DNA of 64,000 nucleotides from Spirochaetaceae bacterium (GCA_017416145.1 JAFQDD010000012.1:186001-250000), one strand, 5' to 3'. Numbered from the stretch's first letter, positions 9,219 through 18,608 are shown. Made by a program: numbers and translations. The notes: a model not told the origin generated them from the sequence alone.

Positions 9219-10685
9219 ATGAAAAAATCATTATTTTTACTTGCATTTATATTATTTTGTAATTTATGTTTTTCTCTAGAAGTAATTGAAGATTCTGAAC
9301 TAGAGTTTTCCAAAGACAGAATTGAATATTTTGGAGACACCCAAAAATACGTTTTAGTTGAACGAACAGATTTACGCCGATATGATAACGGACGCTACAC
9401 AGGACTTACAAGCCGTGAAGTGCGTTCTTTTGTATCTCCGATTTCCGCTCCGAAAAATGTTGCATCAGATTATTTATACGATACTTGGTTTTCTGGAAAC
9501 TTTATGGTTTTAGAATCCACAAAAAGTGCTAATTCTCTAACCGCAAAAGGATTAGACGATTTTATTCCATCAACTTTTCACATTTCTCCAAATGGAAAAC
9601 TTACCGTAGTGCCAAAAGACAAAGGTTTTCCAACATTTAGAAGTTTCCCAACATTTCCAGATGAGGAAATAAAACCAGGTGATACTTGGGTTGGTGAAGC
9701 AATTAGAACTGTTGATCCCCTAAACAAAGGGATTTATACAAAACTTCAAATTGTTGTTCAGTACACATACATCGGAAAAGAAACTTACAAAGGAACTCCT
9801 GTTTATCACTTAAAAGCAAACTGGGCAACACGTTATGGAAGTGGTACTTTGTATCACGATTGGGAAGGTGATGAAAGTCTTGCAAAAGCAACTGGAAGCC
9901 ACAAAGCTGATATTATGGTTTCTATAGAAACTGGAGCAGCGATTTTAATTTCAGACACAGTAGACGAAACTTTTTTTTATGATGATGGAAACAATGTAAG
10001 TTACAAGGGAAAAATCACTTTATTTACAGAATTTCCACCAAGTATAGATAAAACAGAAATCACAAATGCTTTAAGCAAAATTGCAACAATCAAAACAGAA
10101 TCCAACTCAGAAGATTATTACAAAGATGGCGTACTTTCTGGAAATCCTCCTATTTCTAACGGATATTCCTCTGAAAATTCTTGGAATGATGATGTGCCGT
10201 TCCAAGTAAACACTTCTTCTGGATATCTTGGAAATGGTGGAAGCGAAACAAACTTTGTGCCAAAACCAAGCAATCAAACAGTTGTTACAAAACCAGCTGC
10301 TGAAGAAGCAAAAAATGATATGGTTGTAGAAGAAACGGATGCTGGGCTTCGTCTTTCTGTTAGAAATTTGCAATTTATTCCAGATAGTTCACAGTTGCTT
10401 CCAAGTGAAAGAAATCGCCTAGACGAAATTGCAAAAGTTCTAAAACTTGCTCCAAAGGCAACCTTCTTGGTGGAAGGACACTCAGCTTCTACAGGAAATC
10501 CAACTGGTGAAAAAAATCTTTCTGTGGAACGTGCAAAATCCATTGTAGATGAACTTGTAAAACGAGGAATTCCTGCAAATCAATTTATTTTTAGAGGATT
10601 AGGCTCTGAAGTTCCAATCGCAGACAATAGCACAAGTGAAGGAAAAGCCTTGAATCGTCGTGTAGAAATTACGATTTTAGAATAA
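9219..10685 (+). CDS. OmpA-family C-terminal domain protein, exported
   Basis: A 488-residue envelope protein. MKKSLFLLAFILFCNLCFS is a signal peptide. Residues ~25-310 form a beta-rich domain of unknown type, residues ~310-370 are a low-complexity linker, and residues ~375-488 are an OmpA-like peptidoglycan-binding domain (LQFIPDSSQLLPSE, FLVEGHSASTG, ERAKSIVDELVKRGI, ending NRRVEITILE). It probably ties an envelope structure to peptidoglycan; T. pallidum TP0624 has similar architecture as I recall it. The start is the ATG before the signal peptide; in-frame codons further upstream (to 9162) would add an unlikely extension. No Shine-Dalgarno is visible; instead TCCGATAA and TATAAT lie within 18 bases of the ATG. 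Confidence 0.85.
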   Translation: MKKSLFLLAFILFCNLCFSLEVIEDSELEFSKDRIEYFGDTQKYVLVERTDLRRYDNGRYTGLTSREVRSFVSPISAPKNVASDYLYDTWFSGNFMVLESTKSANSLTAKGLDDFIPSTFHISPNGKLTVVPKDKGFPTFRSFPTFPDEEIKPGDTWVGEAIRTVDPLNKGIYTKLQIVVQYTYIGKETYKGTPVYHLKANWATRYGSGTLYHDWEGDESLAKATGSHKADIMVSIETGAAILISDTVDETFFYDDGNNVSYKGKITLFTEFPPSIDKTEITNALSKIATIKTESNSEDYYKDGVLSGNPPISNGYSSENSWNDDVPFQVNTSSGYLGNGGSETNFVPKPSNQTVVTKPAAEEAKNDMVVEETDAGLRLSVRNLQFIPDSSQLLPSERNRLDEIAKVLKLAPKATFLVEGHSASTGNPTGEKNLSVERAKSIVDELVKRGIPANQFIFRGLGSEVPIADNSTSEGKALNRRVEITILE

Positions 10686-10696
10686 AGTTCCAAAGA

Positions 10697-10922
10697 CTTT
10701 TGGAGGAGTCAGCTTTGAAAAGCTGGTAAACTATATGAGGGAGAGGAAACCATTTTTTTCGATAAAACGGTTTCCTCTCCCTCATACTCCCACTCCTTCC
10801 AAAAGAACGACCAGAGACTTTGCCAGTCTCTGGACTCTGGGCAGGGGATGTTGGTTCTGAATGTTTTGTGCTGATTCCTTTCGGGATTGGGATGCTGTCA
10901 GGAATGGCTCTTCGAGCATTCC
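10697..10922. repeat. GC-richer island of nested inverted repeats
   Basis: This fills most of the 317-base gap between the OmpA gene and the radical SAM gene. A perfect 18-bp inverted repeat (TATGAGGGAGAGGAAACC 10734-10751 with 10769-10786) is enclosed by outer arms (CTTTTGGAGGAGT 10697-10709 and its near-complement 10792-10805). Two more hairpins follow: CCAGAGACT/AGTCTCTGG (10811-10833) and GGAAT/ATTCC with GCTC/GAGC (10901-10922). Base composition is visibly richer in G and C than the flanks. It could be a non-autonomous mobile repeat (MITE) or a structured RNA. No second copy lies in this window. Confidence 0.65.
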
Positions 10923-11002
10923 GTGTATACAGGGTACAGAACGATTTGGTGATGTCTACTATATTTTTCAATTTTTAGGATTATAGCAAATAGAAAATTA
11001 AA

Positions 11003-11920
11003 ATGGATAAAGGATTTTTTTACTCAGCAAACGAATACTACAAAGAACTTTTTGGATGTAAAGTCTATAAAATTGCTCTAAACCTTGGAACAACTTGTCC
11101 CACTAGAGACGGTACAAAAGATAGAAGAGGTTGTATTTTTTGTAGCAACGCAGGTTCTGGAGATTTTGCTTTTTCAGATTTAGAAAGGGCAAAATCTTTG
11201 GTTTCAAAAAAAATAAAATCTGGGGAAAAAAAGTATTTAGCTTATTTTCAATCTTTTACAAACACTTATGGACAAACTCCAGAAGAAGAGAAAAAACTTG
11301 TAGAAAAATATAAAGCTGTTTTGGAAGATTCTGAAATTGTTGGAATTGTTATTGGTACACGGCCTGATTCCATAAGTGACTGGATATTAGCCGAAATTGG
11401 AAAAATCGCTGAAAAGCATTATGTTTCTATAGAACTTGGATTTCAAACCAGCAATGTGAAAACTTCTGAATACATTAGACGGCACTTTTCAAATCAAGAT
11501 TATTTTGACGCAATTAAACGGATAAAGGCCACAAATCAAAATATTCACGTGGTAACCCATTTAATTTTTGGTCTTCCCTTTGAAACAGAAGCTGATATGC
11601 TAGATTCTGTAAAAACTGCAATAAAAGCCCAAACTGACGGAATAAAAATTGCCCTGCTCCACGTTTTGAAAAATACGGATTTAGCAACAGATTTTCACAA
11701 AGGAAAATTTTCAGTGATGGACAAAGAAGAATATTTTGAAATCCTTGGAAAAGCTCTTTCTATCATTCCGAAAAATATTGTAATTCACAGATTGACTGGA
11801 GATGGTCCAAAAAATCAACTGATTGCCCCACTTTGGACAGCCAACAAAAAAGATGTAATGAACTCTATGAATAAATATTTTTCTGACAATGGGATTTTTC
11901 AAGGAAGTGAAAATTCATAA
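11003..11920 (+). CDS. Radical SAM protein, YhcC/TIGR01212 family
   Basis: A 305-residue radical SAM protein of the YhcC type. The iron-sulphur site is in the family pattern TCPTRDGTKDRRGCIFC (about residues 31-47): an early Cys followed at a distance by CxxC. YFQSFTNTYG, GTRPDSI, ELGFQTSN and HLIFGLPFET are the usual core strands of this family. Homologues are widely conserved but the substrate is not firmly established. The gene follows the hairpin island and converges with the PcfJ-like gene (34-base gap). The start at ATG 11003 gives the normal N-terminus with the Y-x-KxLFG-like segment (YYKELFG). Confidence 0.88.
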   Translation: MDKGFFYSANEYYKELFGCKVYKIALNLGTTCPTRDGTKDRRGCIFCSNAGSGDFAFSDLERAKSLVSKKIKSGEKKYLAYFQSFTNTYGQTPEEEKKLVEKYKAVLEDSEIVGIVIGTRPDSISDWILAEIGKIAEKHYVSIELGFQTSNVKTSEYIRRHFSNQDYFDAIKRIKATNQNIHVVTHLIFGLPFETEADMLDSVKTAIKAQTDGIKIALLHVLKNTDLATDFHKGKFSVMDKEEYFEILGKALSIIPKNIVIHRLTGDGPKNQLIAPLWTANKKDVMNSMNKYFSDNGIFQGSENS

Positions 11921-11954
11921 AAAATCCCCATAAACATAGTACATTTTCTACCGA

Positions 11955-13703
11955 CTACAATTTATAAAATACATCCCCAGATAAATCATGTCTTTTTTTC
12001 CATTCTTCAATTGCGTACATATATATTCTGTTAATTGTACTATTTCCAGGGCCAGATGCTTGAACTATTTCATAACGATAAGTTTTGGGATTTTGTTTTA
12101 TCTCAAAACAAGCCCTCATTTTTCTGTCTTTAATTAAAACTGCAATTATAGATTCCCTAGAAACAGCTTTAGTTCGATAAAGATAGCCTACACAGTTTCT
12201 CATATGAGTACTAATTTCATAAAGTTCATCTGTATCTCTTGGAAGTGCAAAAAAATATGAATCTTGGTTTCCTTTTTTCATTATGTCTTTTCCAAGTTCA
12301 AAACCTGTTTCTATTGGAGCAAGTTCATTTTCAACTTTTTCATAGTCAAATAAATCTTCCATTTTGTAGTCAGCCATTATTTCTTCATTTTCAACCTCGT
12401 CAGAAACAATAGTTTCCTCTGCATTGTAATAATTTAAATTATCAGTTTGCTTTCGTTGAGCTTTTAACATCATCAATCGATTTTGCTTTACAGATTCATA
12501 ATCTTTTTTAATTTTATGAGTAGAAATACCTTCAATAAAATCTTCAAATCTGAAAACATCATCATCATATTTAATTTCTCTGTTTTCAACCTTTTTTTCA
12601 TTACTTGAATAACCATAACCATCAAAATCATCATGTCCAAAATATTGAACAAGTTGGTCGTGCATCTGAAGAGTAAATCCTTCTTTTAAAATTCTTTCAT
12701 GAAAAGCCACAGGTAAATTTCTTGCATTTTGATAATAAATATCAATTGCATCAAACACAACGTTAATATTTGCATTTTTAAAAATCTTAACAAGTCTCTT
12801 TGCTACAACAGATTCAGATTTATCTGTTCGAGCATTTTGAACCCAAAGTCTTAAACCATTTAAAACAGAACCATTTCCAGATATATAAATAGTTCTTCTC
12901 ATAATTGAAAAACGGAGTAAATTACTTTCTACAAAAGTATTATAAATATCTTCATTTGATACAAAGGTTTTGATTGCATCGCTGTTTGTAAAACCTAAGT
13001 ATTGTGCCATTGCGTGAAGAAGAATTGATTTTGGATTTTTATGAAAACTCTTGCGAAGTTGTTTGGTTTCTTTTATTTGGACAAGACGACAAAAATCTTT
13101 GAATAAATTTGAATCACCGCGGAAATTAAACCTTTTAACATCATCAACCCTACTTTCAATTTCTCTGAATTCTGGACAAAATGGATATTTTACAAAATTA
13201 GTAAATGGAACATTTTCAATATGTAAGTCAATTCCATATATTTTTTTGAAAAGTTTTAAAATTATATCCATTAATTTTTGGTTTATAGTTGGAGGAAGTT
13301 CTTCTATATCAAAATTTATAGGATGACTAATTATCCCTTGATTAAAGTCAATTATTTTTGAACAAAGTTTTTCTGTTGCATAAATTTGATTTTCAAAAAC
13401 ATCAATCCAAGACCATCTTTCGTTTACCCGAATAACAAAATTTTCTGTATCAACAAAAAATTCATACTGATTTTTGTTCCAATTTCCATTCAACCCAATA
13501 TTTCCAGGTACAGGAAATCCACAAGAAAAAAACATCTTTTTTTCTGGAGAAATCGTAACAAGTTCCCATCGCTTATGATAATCACACCAGCCACGTTTTG
13601 TTCTGTTATTAAAGGGGATTAAAATCTGAGGAACTAATGAAGATGTTGGTTTTTCAAGGCATTGAGATGTCGAATTATATTTATATGAACAAAAAACTAC
13701 CAT
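11955..13703 (-). CDS. PcfJ-like protein
   Basis: A 582-residue protein whose C-terminal part (about 440-580) resembles PcfJ-like proteins: ELYEISTHMRNCVGYL (near residue 500) is the H-x-M-x-x-C-V-G signature, followed by SIIAVLI, a basic patch (KDRKMRACFEI) and IVQASGPGN. PcfJ genes are known from conjugative elements and phage-like islands; the molecular activity is unknown. The N-terminus carries C and H residues (GWCDYHKRW, FFSCGFP) that could bind metal. It is the last gene of the minus-strand cassette, 41 bases after the helicase. No strong ribosome-binding site is seen. Accessory origin is likely. Confidence 0.7.
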   Translation of the reverse strand: MVVFCSYKYNSTSQCLEKPTSSLVPQILIPFNNRTKRGWCDYHKRWELVTISPEKKMFFSCGFPVPGNIGLNGNWNKNQYEFFVDTENFVIRVNERWSWIDVFENQIYATEKLCSKIIDFNQGIISHPINFDIEELPPTINQKLMDIILKLFKKIYGIDLHIENVPFTNFVKYPFCPEFREIESRVDDVKRFNFRGDSNLFKDFCRLVQIKETKQLRKSFHKNPKSILLHAMAQYLGFTNSDAIKTFVSNEDIYNTFVESNLLRFSIMRRTIYISGNGSVLNGLRLWVQNARTDKSESVVAKRLVKIFKNANINVVFDAIDIYYQNARNLPVAFHERILKEGFTLQMHDQLVQYFGHDDFDGYGYSSNEKKVENREIKYDDDVFRFEDFIEGISTHKIKKDYESVKQNRLMMLKAQRKQTDNLNYYNAEETIVSDEVENEEIMADYKMEDLFDYEKVENELAPIETGFELGKDIMKKGNQDSYFFALPRDTDELYEISTHMRNCVGYLYRTKAVSRESIIAVLIKDRKMRACFEIKQNPKTYRYEIVQASGPGNSTINRIYMYAIEEWKKRHDLSGDVFYKL

Positions 13704-13744
13704 ACCACATTACAATATAGTTTTTTTTGCAAATTTGTAAAGTT

Positions 13745-15937
13745 TTATTGTAAATTCAAATCCTTAAATGGCTTAAATTCAGAAGTTGGGACTGTAAAAA
13801 TGTGAAGCATTTCCATTGCACGAGTAAGACAAACATAAACCATATTATATTGCTGTTCATAATAGGTTTCTGAATCAAAAGCTGAATATTGTTCCATTCC
13901 TTGAACTCGATGATCTGCCAAAAATAAAACAACAGGAAAATCTAAACCTTTACAATTTTGCATTGTACAAAGTCTAATTCCCTTTGTTTCTGCAAAATCA
14001 AATTGTTCATCCAAAATTTGAAAACTTTTTACACCAAGATTTGTATCTAGCAACTTTTGAATTTTCTCAAGTTTTTGTTTTTGATTTGTAATAATACAAA
14101 TATTTTCTTCATCATAATTTAGAGCATTCAAAAGCATTTTTACTTGTTGAACAATTTGATTCATTAAATCATCTGTATTTTTTCCTGTAGAAATTTCAAC
14201 TGGGGGACCAGGTCTAAATGATAAAGGTTGTGTAGATTGGTCCATATTCTTAAATTTCTTGCGATAATTTTCAGCAAATTCATGAATTTGATTTGTGTTT
14301 CTAAAATTTGTTTTAAGGATTTTTGCTCTTCCTCTAATATCAATTCCAGATAAATTCCAATTAAAGCCTTTTCTATAAATTGATTGATCGCTGTCTCCAG
14401 CAAGAAAAACGGCTCGTTTTGTAGATTTCTTTATGAGTGCAAGAATTACAGGTGGCAAATCTTGTGCTTCATCAACAAAAGAATATTCTGCACAAAAATC
14501 TGTTTCTTCGTTTTTTATGGCTTGTTCCATTGCTTCAATTATTCTTTTTGCTGCAAAATTTCTTGGCCACATTTTTTGTTCTTCAAGATTTTTTTCAGCA
14601 TTTTCCAAAGTTTCCCATAAAAAGAGTCTTTCTTCTTTTTTGATTGGCTTTTTCATGCCTGTTCGATCGCAAACTTTTTCTACATAATCTTTTTTTGAAA
14701 TGCAATTTGCCCAAATAAATTCCTGGCATTCTGTAAAAACTTCTAAAGCAGTAAATTTTTCACATTCAAAAAGTGATTCAAAGGAATTTTCAAATTTATA
14801 AGTTATATTTTTTTCTGGAAAAAATCTTTTTAGCATAGAAACAAGAAAAGAATCGGCAGTTGTGATTGTTCCTTCAGGAACATCCGCACCTAATATTTTT
14901 GTAACGTATTGATTATATTTTACAAGACTTTTTGTGTAAGTTAAAAGTCTAAAATGATTTTCTACAGAGTCAAAATCTAGTTCTGACTTTAAAGTGTTTA
15001 TAGCTTTTTCCAAAGTCTTTAATAAAACCAAAGATTTTCCAGTCCCCGCCGAACCTTTTACAAGAAAATCTTTGTTCATATTGATTTGCTGCAAAACATC
15101 TTGTTGTTCACTTGTTAATTTTATTACAGAAGATTCATAATCGTGACGAGTTTTTGTGTAAAAAGCAATTTTTTCCAAATAAGATAGATATTTTTTTGTA
15201 GTTTCAAAATCTTTTAGTTGTTCTAAAATTTCATTTTTTTCTTTTTGCAATTTTTGCATTTTTTCGAATGAAGTTTTTCGCATTTCATCAAGTTTTGCAT
15301 CTTTTTTAGAAAGTTTATTTTGTTTTTCCTCTAGTTCAGTTTTTAATAGATTTTCTTTTGAAATTAAAACCTTCAATTGATTTTGCAATTCCGATAAAGA
15401 ATTTGCCTTTTCTGCAAGATTTTCGTTTTCCTTTTTTAATTGTTCTATTTCTTTTATTGCTTTTGTAAGTTCTGGGCTTTGATAAGGACTTCTTGAATCC
15501 CAATTTTCCAATTCTTTTTTTATTTCTTCAAGAGCTTGCAGTCTTCCCCAATTTTCTGCTTTTGCAAAAGCCAAAAAGCAATTTACAGTTGTTTGAGCTT
15601 CTTCTGGAGATTTTGTTTCAAATCGGTGACGAACATCATTTGCAAGAAAATGATTTTCATAAATTTTATTTAGAGTTTTATGTATTTTCCAATCTTCATC
15701 TGAAAGTCTAAGTTTTTCAGCACCCTTATAAATTGGTTTTCCATGACTATTATAAAAATCATTTGTATATCTGTTTATAAGAGTTCCAAATGTATTTTCA
15801 GTGTCATAATCATTTGTAATTTCATATTTTTCACACAGACAGCGTTCCATAAGAGAATGCATTGCCAAAACAAAAAGTCCTAAATCTGCATTTTTAGCCT
15901 TTATAATACGTTCCAAATCTTCTTCTAACTGATTCAT
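13745..15937 (-). CDS. Superfamily 1 (UvrD/Rep-like) helicase with extra N-terminal domain
   Basis: A 730-residue protein. I use ATG 15937, with GGAG 5-6 bases upstream; the longer frame to 15973 has no support. Residues ~1-130 form a helical domain (LAMHSLMERCL, NDVRHRF, TTVNCFLAFAKAE) that looks HEPN- or DUF4145-like. Residues ~165-260 are a coiled coil. The SF1 motor follows: Walker A GSAGTGKS (~295), motif II VDEAQDLP (~487), GDSDQSIYR, NFRN, CKGLDFPVV and YVCLTRA. All helicase motifs look intact. Domain layout differs from UvrD, Rep and PcrA. With the AAA and PcfJ-like genes it forms a cassette. Role is unknown; nucleic-acid translocation is near certain by family. Confidence 0.8.
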   Translation of the reverse strand: MNQLEEDLERIIKAKNADLGLFVLAMHSLMERCLCEKYEITNDYDTENTFGTLINRYTNDFYNSHGKPIYKGAEKLRLSDEDWKIHKTLNKIYENHFLANDVRHRFETKSPEEAQTTVNCFLAFAKAENWGRLQALEEIKKELENWDSRSPYQSPELTKAIKEIEQLKKENENLAEKANSLSELQNQLKVLISKENLLKTELEEKQNKLSKKDAKLDEMRKTSFEKMQKLQKEKNEILEQLKDFETTKKYLSYLEKIAFYTKTRHDYESSVIKLTSEQQDVLQQINMNKDFLVKGSAGTGKSLVLLKTLEKAINTLKSELDFDSVENHFRLLTYTKSLVKYNQYVTKILGADVPEGTITTADSFLVSMLKRFFPEKNITYKFENSFESLFECEKFTALEVFTECQEFIWANCISKKDYVEKVCDRTGMKKPIKKEERLFLWETLENAEKNLEEQKMWPRNFAAKRIIEAMEQAIKNEETDFCAEYSFVDEAQDLPPVILALIKKSTKRAVFLAGDSDQSIYRKGFNWNLSGIDIRGRAKILKTNFRNTNQIHEFAENYRKKFKNMDQSTQPLSFRPGPPVEISTGKNTDDLMNQIVQQVKMLLNALNYDEENICIITNQKQKLEKIQKLLDTNLGVKSFQILDEQFDFAETKGIRLCTMQNCKGLDFPVVLFLADHRVQGMEQYSAFDSETYYEQQYNMVYVCLTRAMEMLHIFTVPTSEFKPFKDLNLQ

Positions 15938-16268
15938 TTTTTCTCCATAAGTTTCATTATACATCAATTTCAAAAAAACTGTACATAAAAAATATTTTGA
16001 CTATTTCAAAAAGATCAATTATTTTACACCGAATATTTTTAAAATTTTTTACATTTTTTTCGATTTTTTTTGTGTCTAATTAACTATATTATTTACCTGT
16101 AATTTATTTTCAGAGGAGCAAAAAAAAATATTGAAAAAAATAGCCCAAAATAAATATTGACAATCAGCATCACCCGTCAAACGGGTGGTTTGCCCCTGTC
16201 ATAAATTCTGTGTAAATGACAGGGGCTAATATTACAAATACTGAGAAATAAATAAGTCTATGCTTAAT
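15938..16268. other. 331-base AT-rich gap with a palindromic element
   Basis: No gene is visible. Bases 15938-16140 are extremely AT-rich with long A and T tracts and may hold the helicase promoter, but I cannot pick out one hexamer pair with confidence. Bases 16171-16226 hold the palindromic element listed separately. Confidence 0.6.
16171..16226. repeat. REP / IS200-IS605-like palindromic element
   Basis: Two adjacent perfect hairpins: CACCCGT-caa-ACGGGTG (16171-16187) and GCCCCTGTCAT/ATGACAGGGGC (16192-16202 with 16216-16226). Their GC content contrasts sharply with the AT-rich flanks. A small CACCCGT hairpin followed by GGTTTGC is, from memory, typical of the ends of IS200/IS605-family elements and derived repeats. 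No transposase gene is adjacent, so this would be an end remnant or non-autonomous copy. It sits between the AAA and helicase genes. Confidence 0.5.
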
Positions 16269-18608
16269 TTACATAGCAAAACCAACAGTTCTCTTGGAAT
16301 TTTTACAAAACTCACCATTATTTTTTTCTTCTTGAATATTGCGAAGTTCATCACAAATCAACTGAGAAGAAACTTTTTCAGAGGACATAAAACGGATTTT
16401 ATCCATAACAACGCCAAAATCTCCTGGAGTTACAGATTCATATTGATAAAGGGAATTTATCTGATTTTTTGAAAAATCATAATCTTCAAAATAGCGTTTT
16501 AACATACATTCAATTCCATTTTCTGTAAGACTTTTGAATTCTACAATCATATGAAAACGACGATTCATTGCACTATCCATAATTTGTTTTAAATTTGTAG
16601 TACAAATCAAAATCCCGCCAAATTCTTCCATTTGAGTTAAAAATTCATTTACTTGGGTACGTTCCCAACTATTGTGTACGCTATTTCTGTCAGCAAAAAA
16701 ACTATCAGCTTCGTCAAACAGCAAAATACTATTTGTAGCTTCAGCTTCTTGAAAAGCATCTTTTATGTGTTTTTCACTTTCGCCAACATATTTATCAAGA
16801 ATATCAGAAGCTCGTTTTAATAAGATATCTTTACCAAGACAACTTGAAATATACCGAGCAAATTCTGTTTTTCCTGTGCCACTCAAGCCATAAAACAACA
16901 TTCTAATGCCTTTTCTTGAAGCATTTGGATTTTTTTCAGCATATTTTTCTGCGTTTTTTATCATTTCAATAATTTCTTCAGGATTTTGAGAAGTGTTTAA
17001 AGCATTTGTATCATAACTTGAAGAAACAGTTTGTCGCATAGTTTTTTGATTGGATACCAAATTTGCATTTTCCTTTATAACCTGATGAATTAAATCCACA
17101 AGTTTTTCGTTTTTTGTGCCGAGACACTTCACAGTCTTAATCACATTTTCAGAAGAAGCACCAGTTAAATTGTATTTTGATAATAAATCAAGAATTTGAG
17201 TTTCTGTGTCTTTTTGCAGATTTAATGGGCTAAGCTTTTTTTGCGTGATTTTTCTAAGTTGTTCTGATGTCATACTTTCAAATTGACAAGAAAAATTAAA
17301 ACGACGCAAAGTTGAAATATCAATTTGATTTTTAAAGTTTACAATCCAAATGATTTTGTTTTGATTTTCTTCAAGAATTTTGTTTACAATTCCCTTGTTT
17401 TGAGATGGATTACGAAAACCTAAAAAAGATGAGTCAATAGTTTGAAGAATTGTGTCAGCTTCATCAACAATTATCACAGAATCTTCTTTTTTCATTGATA
17501 AAAAGCATTTTAATTTTTCATAAATTCTGTCTTCGCTAGAATTTTCTTTTTCATTTTTGAAAATCATAGTTTTTAAACCTGTTGATTTTGCCAAGGCTTT
17601 TGCAAATTCAGTTTTTCCACTTCCAGGTTTGCCATACAACAAAAGAGAAACAGGTTCATCACCTTTTAAAAGTTCTTTCATAAGAATTTTAGTATCTTCT
17701 GGAATATTAAAAGAATTTAATGAAAAAGCCTTTTGTTTTTCACAAGTTGTTACTAAATCAGAAAAAAATGGCTCTAAAGATTGTTCTTGAATACAATTTA
17801 CAAAATCATCAGATAATTGGAGTCTGTTGTTTTGCTTGATTACCAAACCCATAGAACAAAGTTTATTTCCATCTCGCAGCATTTTGTTATATTCAATTCG
17901 AGAAATATCCAAAATACTTAAAGTAATTTTTTCCTGTGTTAAAGCTGTAAAATCATCTAAGAGGTTATATAAGTTATAACAATTTTTTACAATATATAAA
18001 TAATTCAATAATTGGGATTCTACAACTGAAAGATTGAGAATATTTTTTAGAAATTTTACAAGAGAAATATCCTTTGGAATTCTTTTGATTTTTTTAGGAA
18101 GTTCTTGTCTAAAATCAATTTTTTCTTTTGGAGAAATCAAATAATTAAAAAGTAATGTTGGAAAAAATTCTTCAGGATTGAGAAATGCACATCTATGAAT
18201 ATTTATATACAAATCATCTATTTCAGAATCTCCATAAATCAAACTACTTATTTTATTATCTTCCTTGTATTTTATTTCTATATTGTCACCATAAAAATAC
18301 CTTTCAGTTGTTTCACTACCTTTAGGAGTCAGTTTTTTTGCTTCTTCAGCTTTTGATATTGTTTGGATTAAATAAGCAGAAACAGAATCATTCACATCTG
18401 AACGAATAATAAGATGGTGAAGTAGTTTTATAAAGCTATGATAAAGTCCATCATCACCAGTAATTCGTAATTTCTTTTTAAAATATTCAAAAATATGAAA
18501 TAAATAATACGCATAAACTCGAATTTCTTTTTTTGAGAAATCTCTTTGGCGTTCACCATTTTCATTGTTTACATAATCACGTAAATTTCTTCTTCGTCTT
18601 ATTGCCAT
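16269..18608 (-). CDS. Double AAA+ ATPase
   Basis: A 779-residue cytoplasmic protein with two AAA+ modules. The first has Walker A YGKPGSGKTEF (~325) and Walker B VIIVDEADT (~380). The second has YGLSGTGKTEF (~575), a VGESEKHIKDAF segment as in CDC48/spastin-type AAA domains, and Walker B LLFDEADSFF (~626). A lone TNLKQIMDSAMNRRFHM segment supplies sensor and arginine-finger-like residues. The N-terminal ~290 residues are helical with no family I recognise and may be the substrate-binding part. The start has an excellent AAGGAG site. A terminator upstream (18709-18745) isolates it from the LysM gene, so it heads its own transcript. The substrate is unknown. Confidence 0.8.
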   Translation of the reverse strand: MAIRRRRNLRDYVNNENGERQRDFSKKEIRVYAYYLFHIFEYFKKKLRITGDDGLYHSFIKLLHHLIIRSDVNDSVSAYLIQTISKAEEAKKLTPKGSETTERYFYGDNIEIKYKEDNKISSLIYGDSEIDDLYINIHRCAFLNPEEFFPTLLFNYLISPKEKIDFRQELPKKIKRIPKDISLVKFLKNILNLSVVESQLLNYLYIVKNCYNLYNLLDDFTALTQEKITLSILDISRIEYNKMLRDGNKLCSMGLVIKQNNRLQLSDDFVNCIQEQSLEPFFSDLVTTCEKQKAFSLNSFNIPEDTKILMKELLKGDEPVSLLLYGKPGSGKTEFAKALAKSTGLKTMIFKNEKENSSEDRIYEKLKCFLSMKKEDSVIIVDEADTILQTIDSSFLGFRNPSQNKGIVNKILEENQNKIIWIVNFKNQIDISTLRRFNFSCQFESMTSEQLRKITQKKLSPLNLQKDTETQILDLLSKYNLTGASSENVIKTVKCLGTKNEKLVDLIHQVIKENANLVSNQKTMRQTVSSSYDTNALNTSQNPEEIIEMIKNAEKYAEKNPNASRKGIRMLFYGLSGTGKTEFARYISSCLGKDILLKRASDILDKYVGESEKHIKDAFQEAEATNSILLFDEADSFFADRNSVHNSWERTQVNEFLTQMEEFGGILICTTNLKQIMDSAMNRRFHMIVEFKSLTENGIECMLKRYFEDYDFSKNQINSLYQYESVTPGDFGVVMDKIRFMSSEKVSSQLICDELRNIQEEKNNGEFCKNSKRTVGFAM

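Noticed and set aside
10669-10971. A 100-codon minus-strand open frame over the hairpin island
   Set aside because: It runs through the inverted repeats, has no ribosome site or recognisable domain, and overlaps the OmpA gene end; better explained as the repeat itself.
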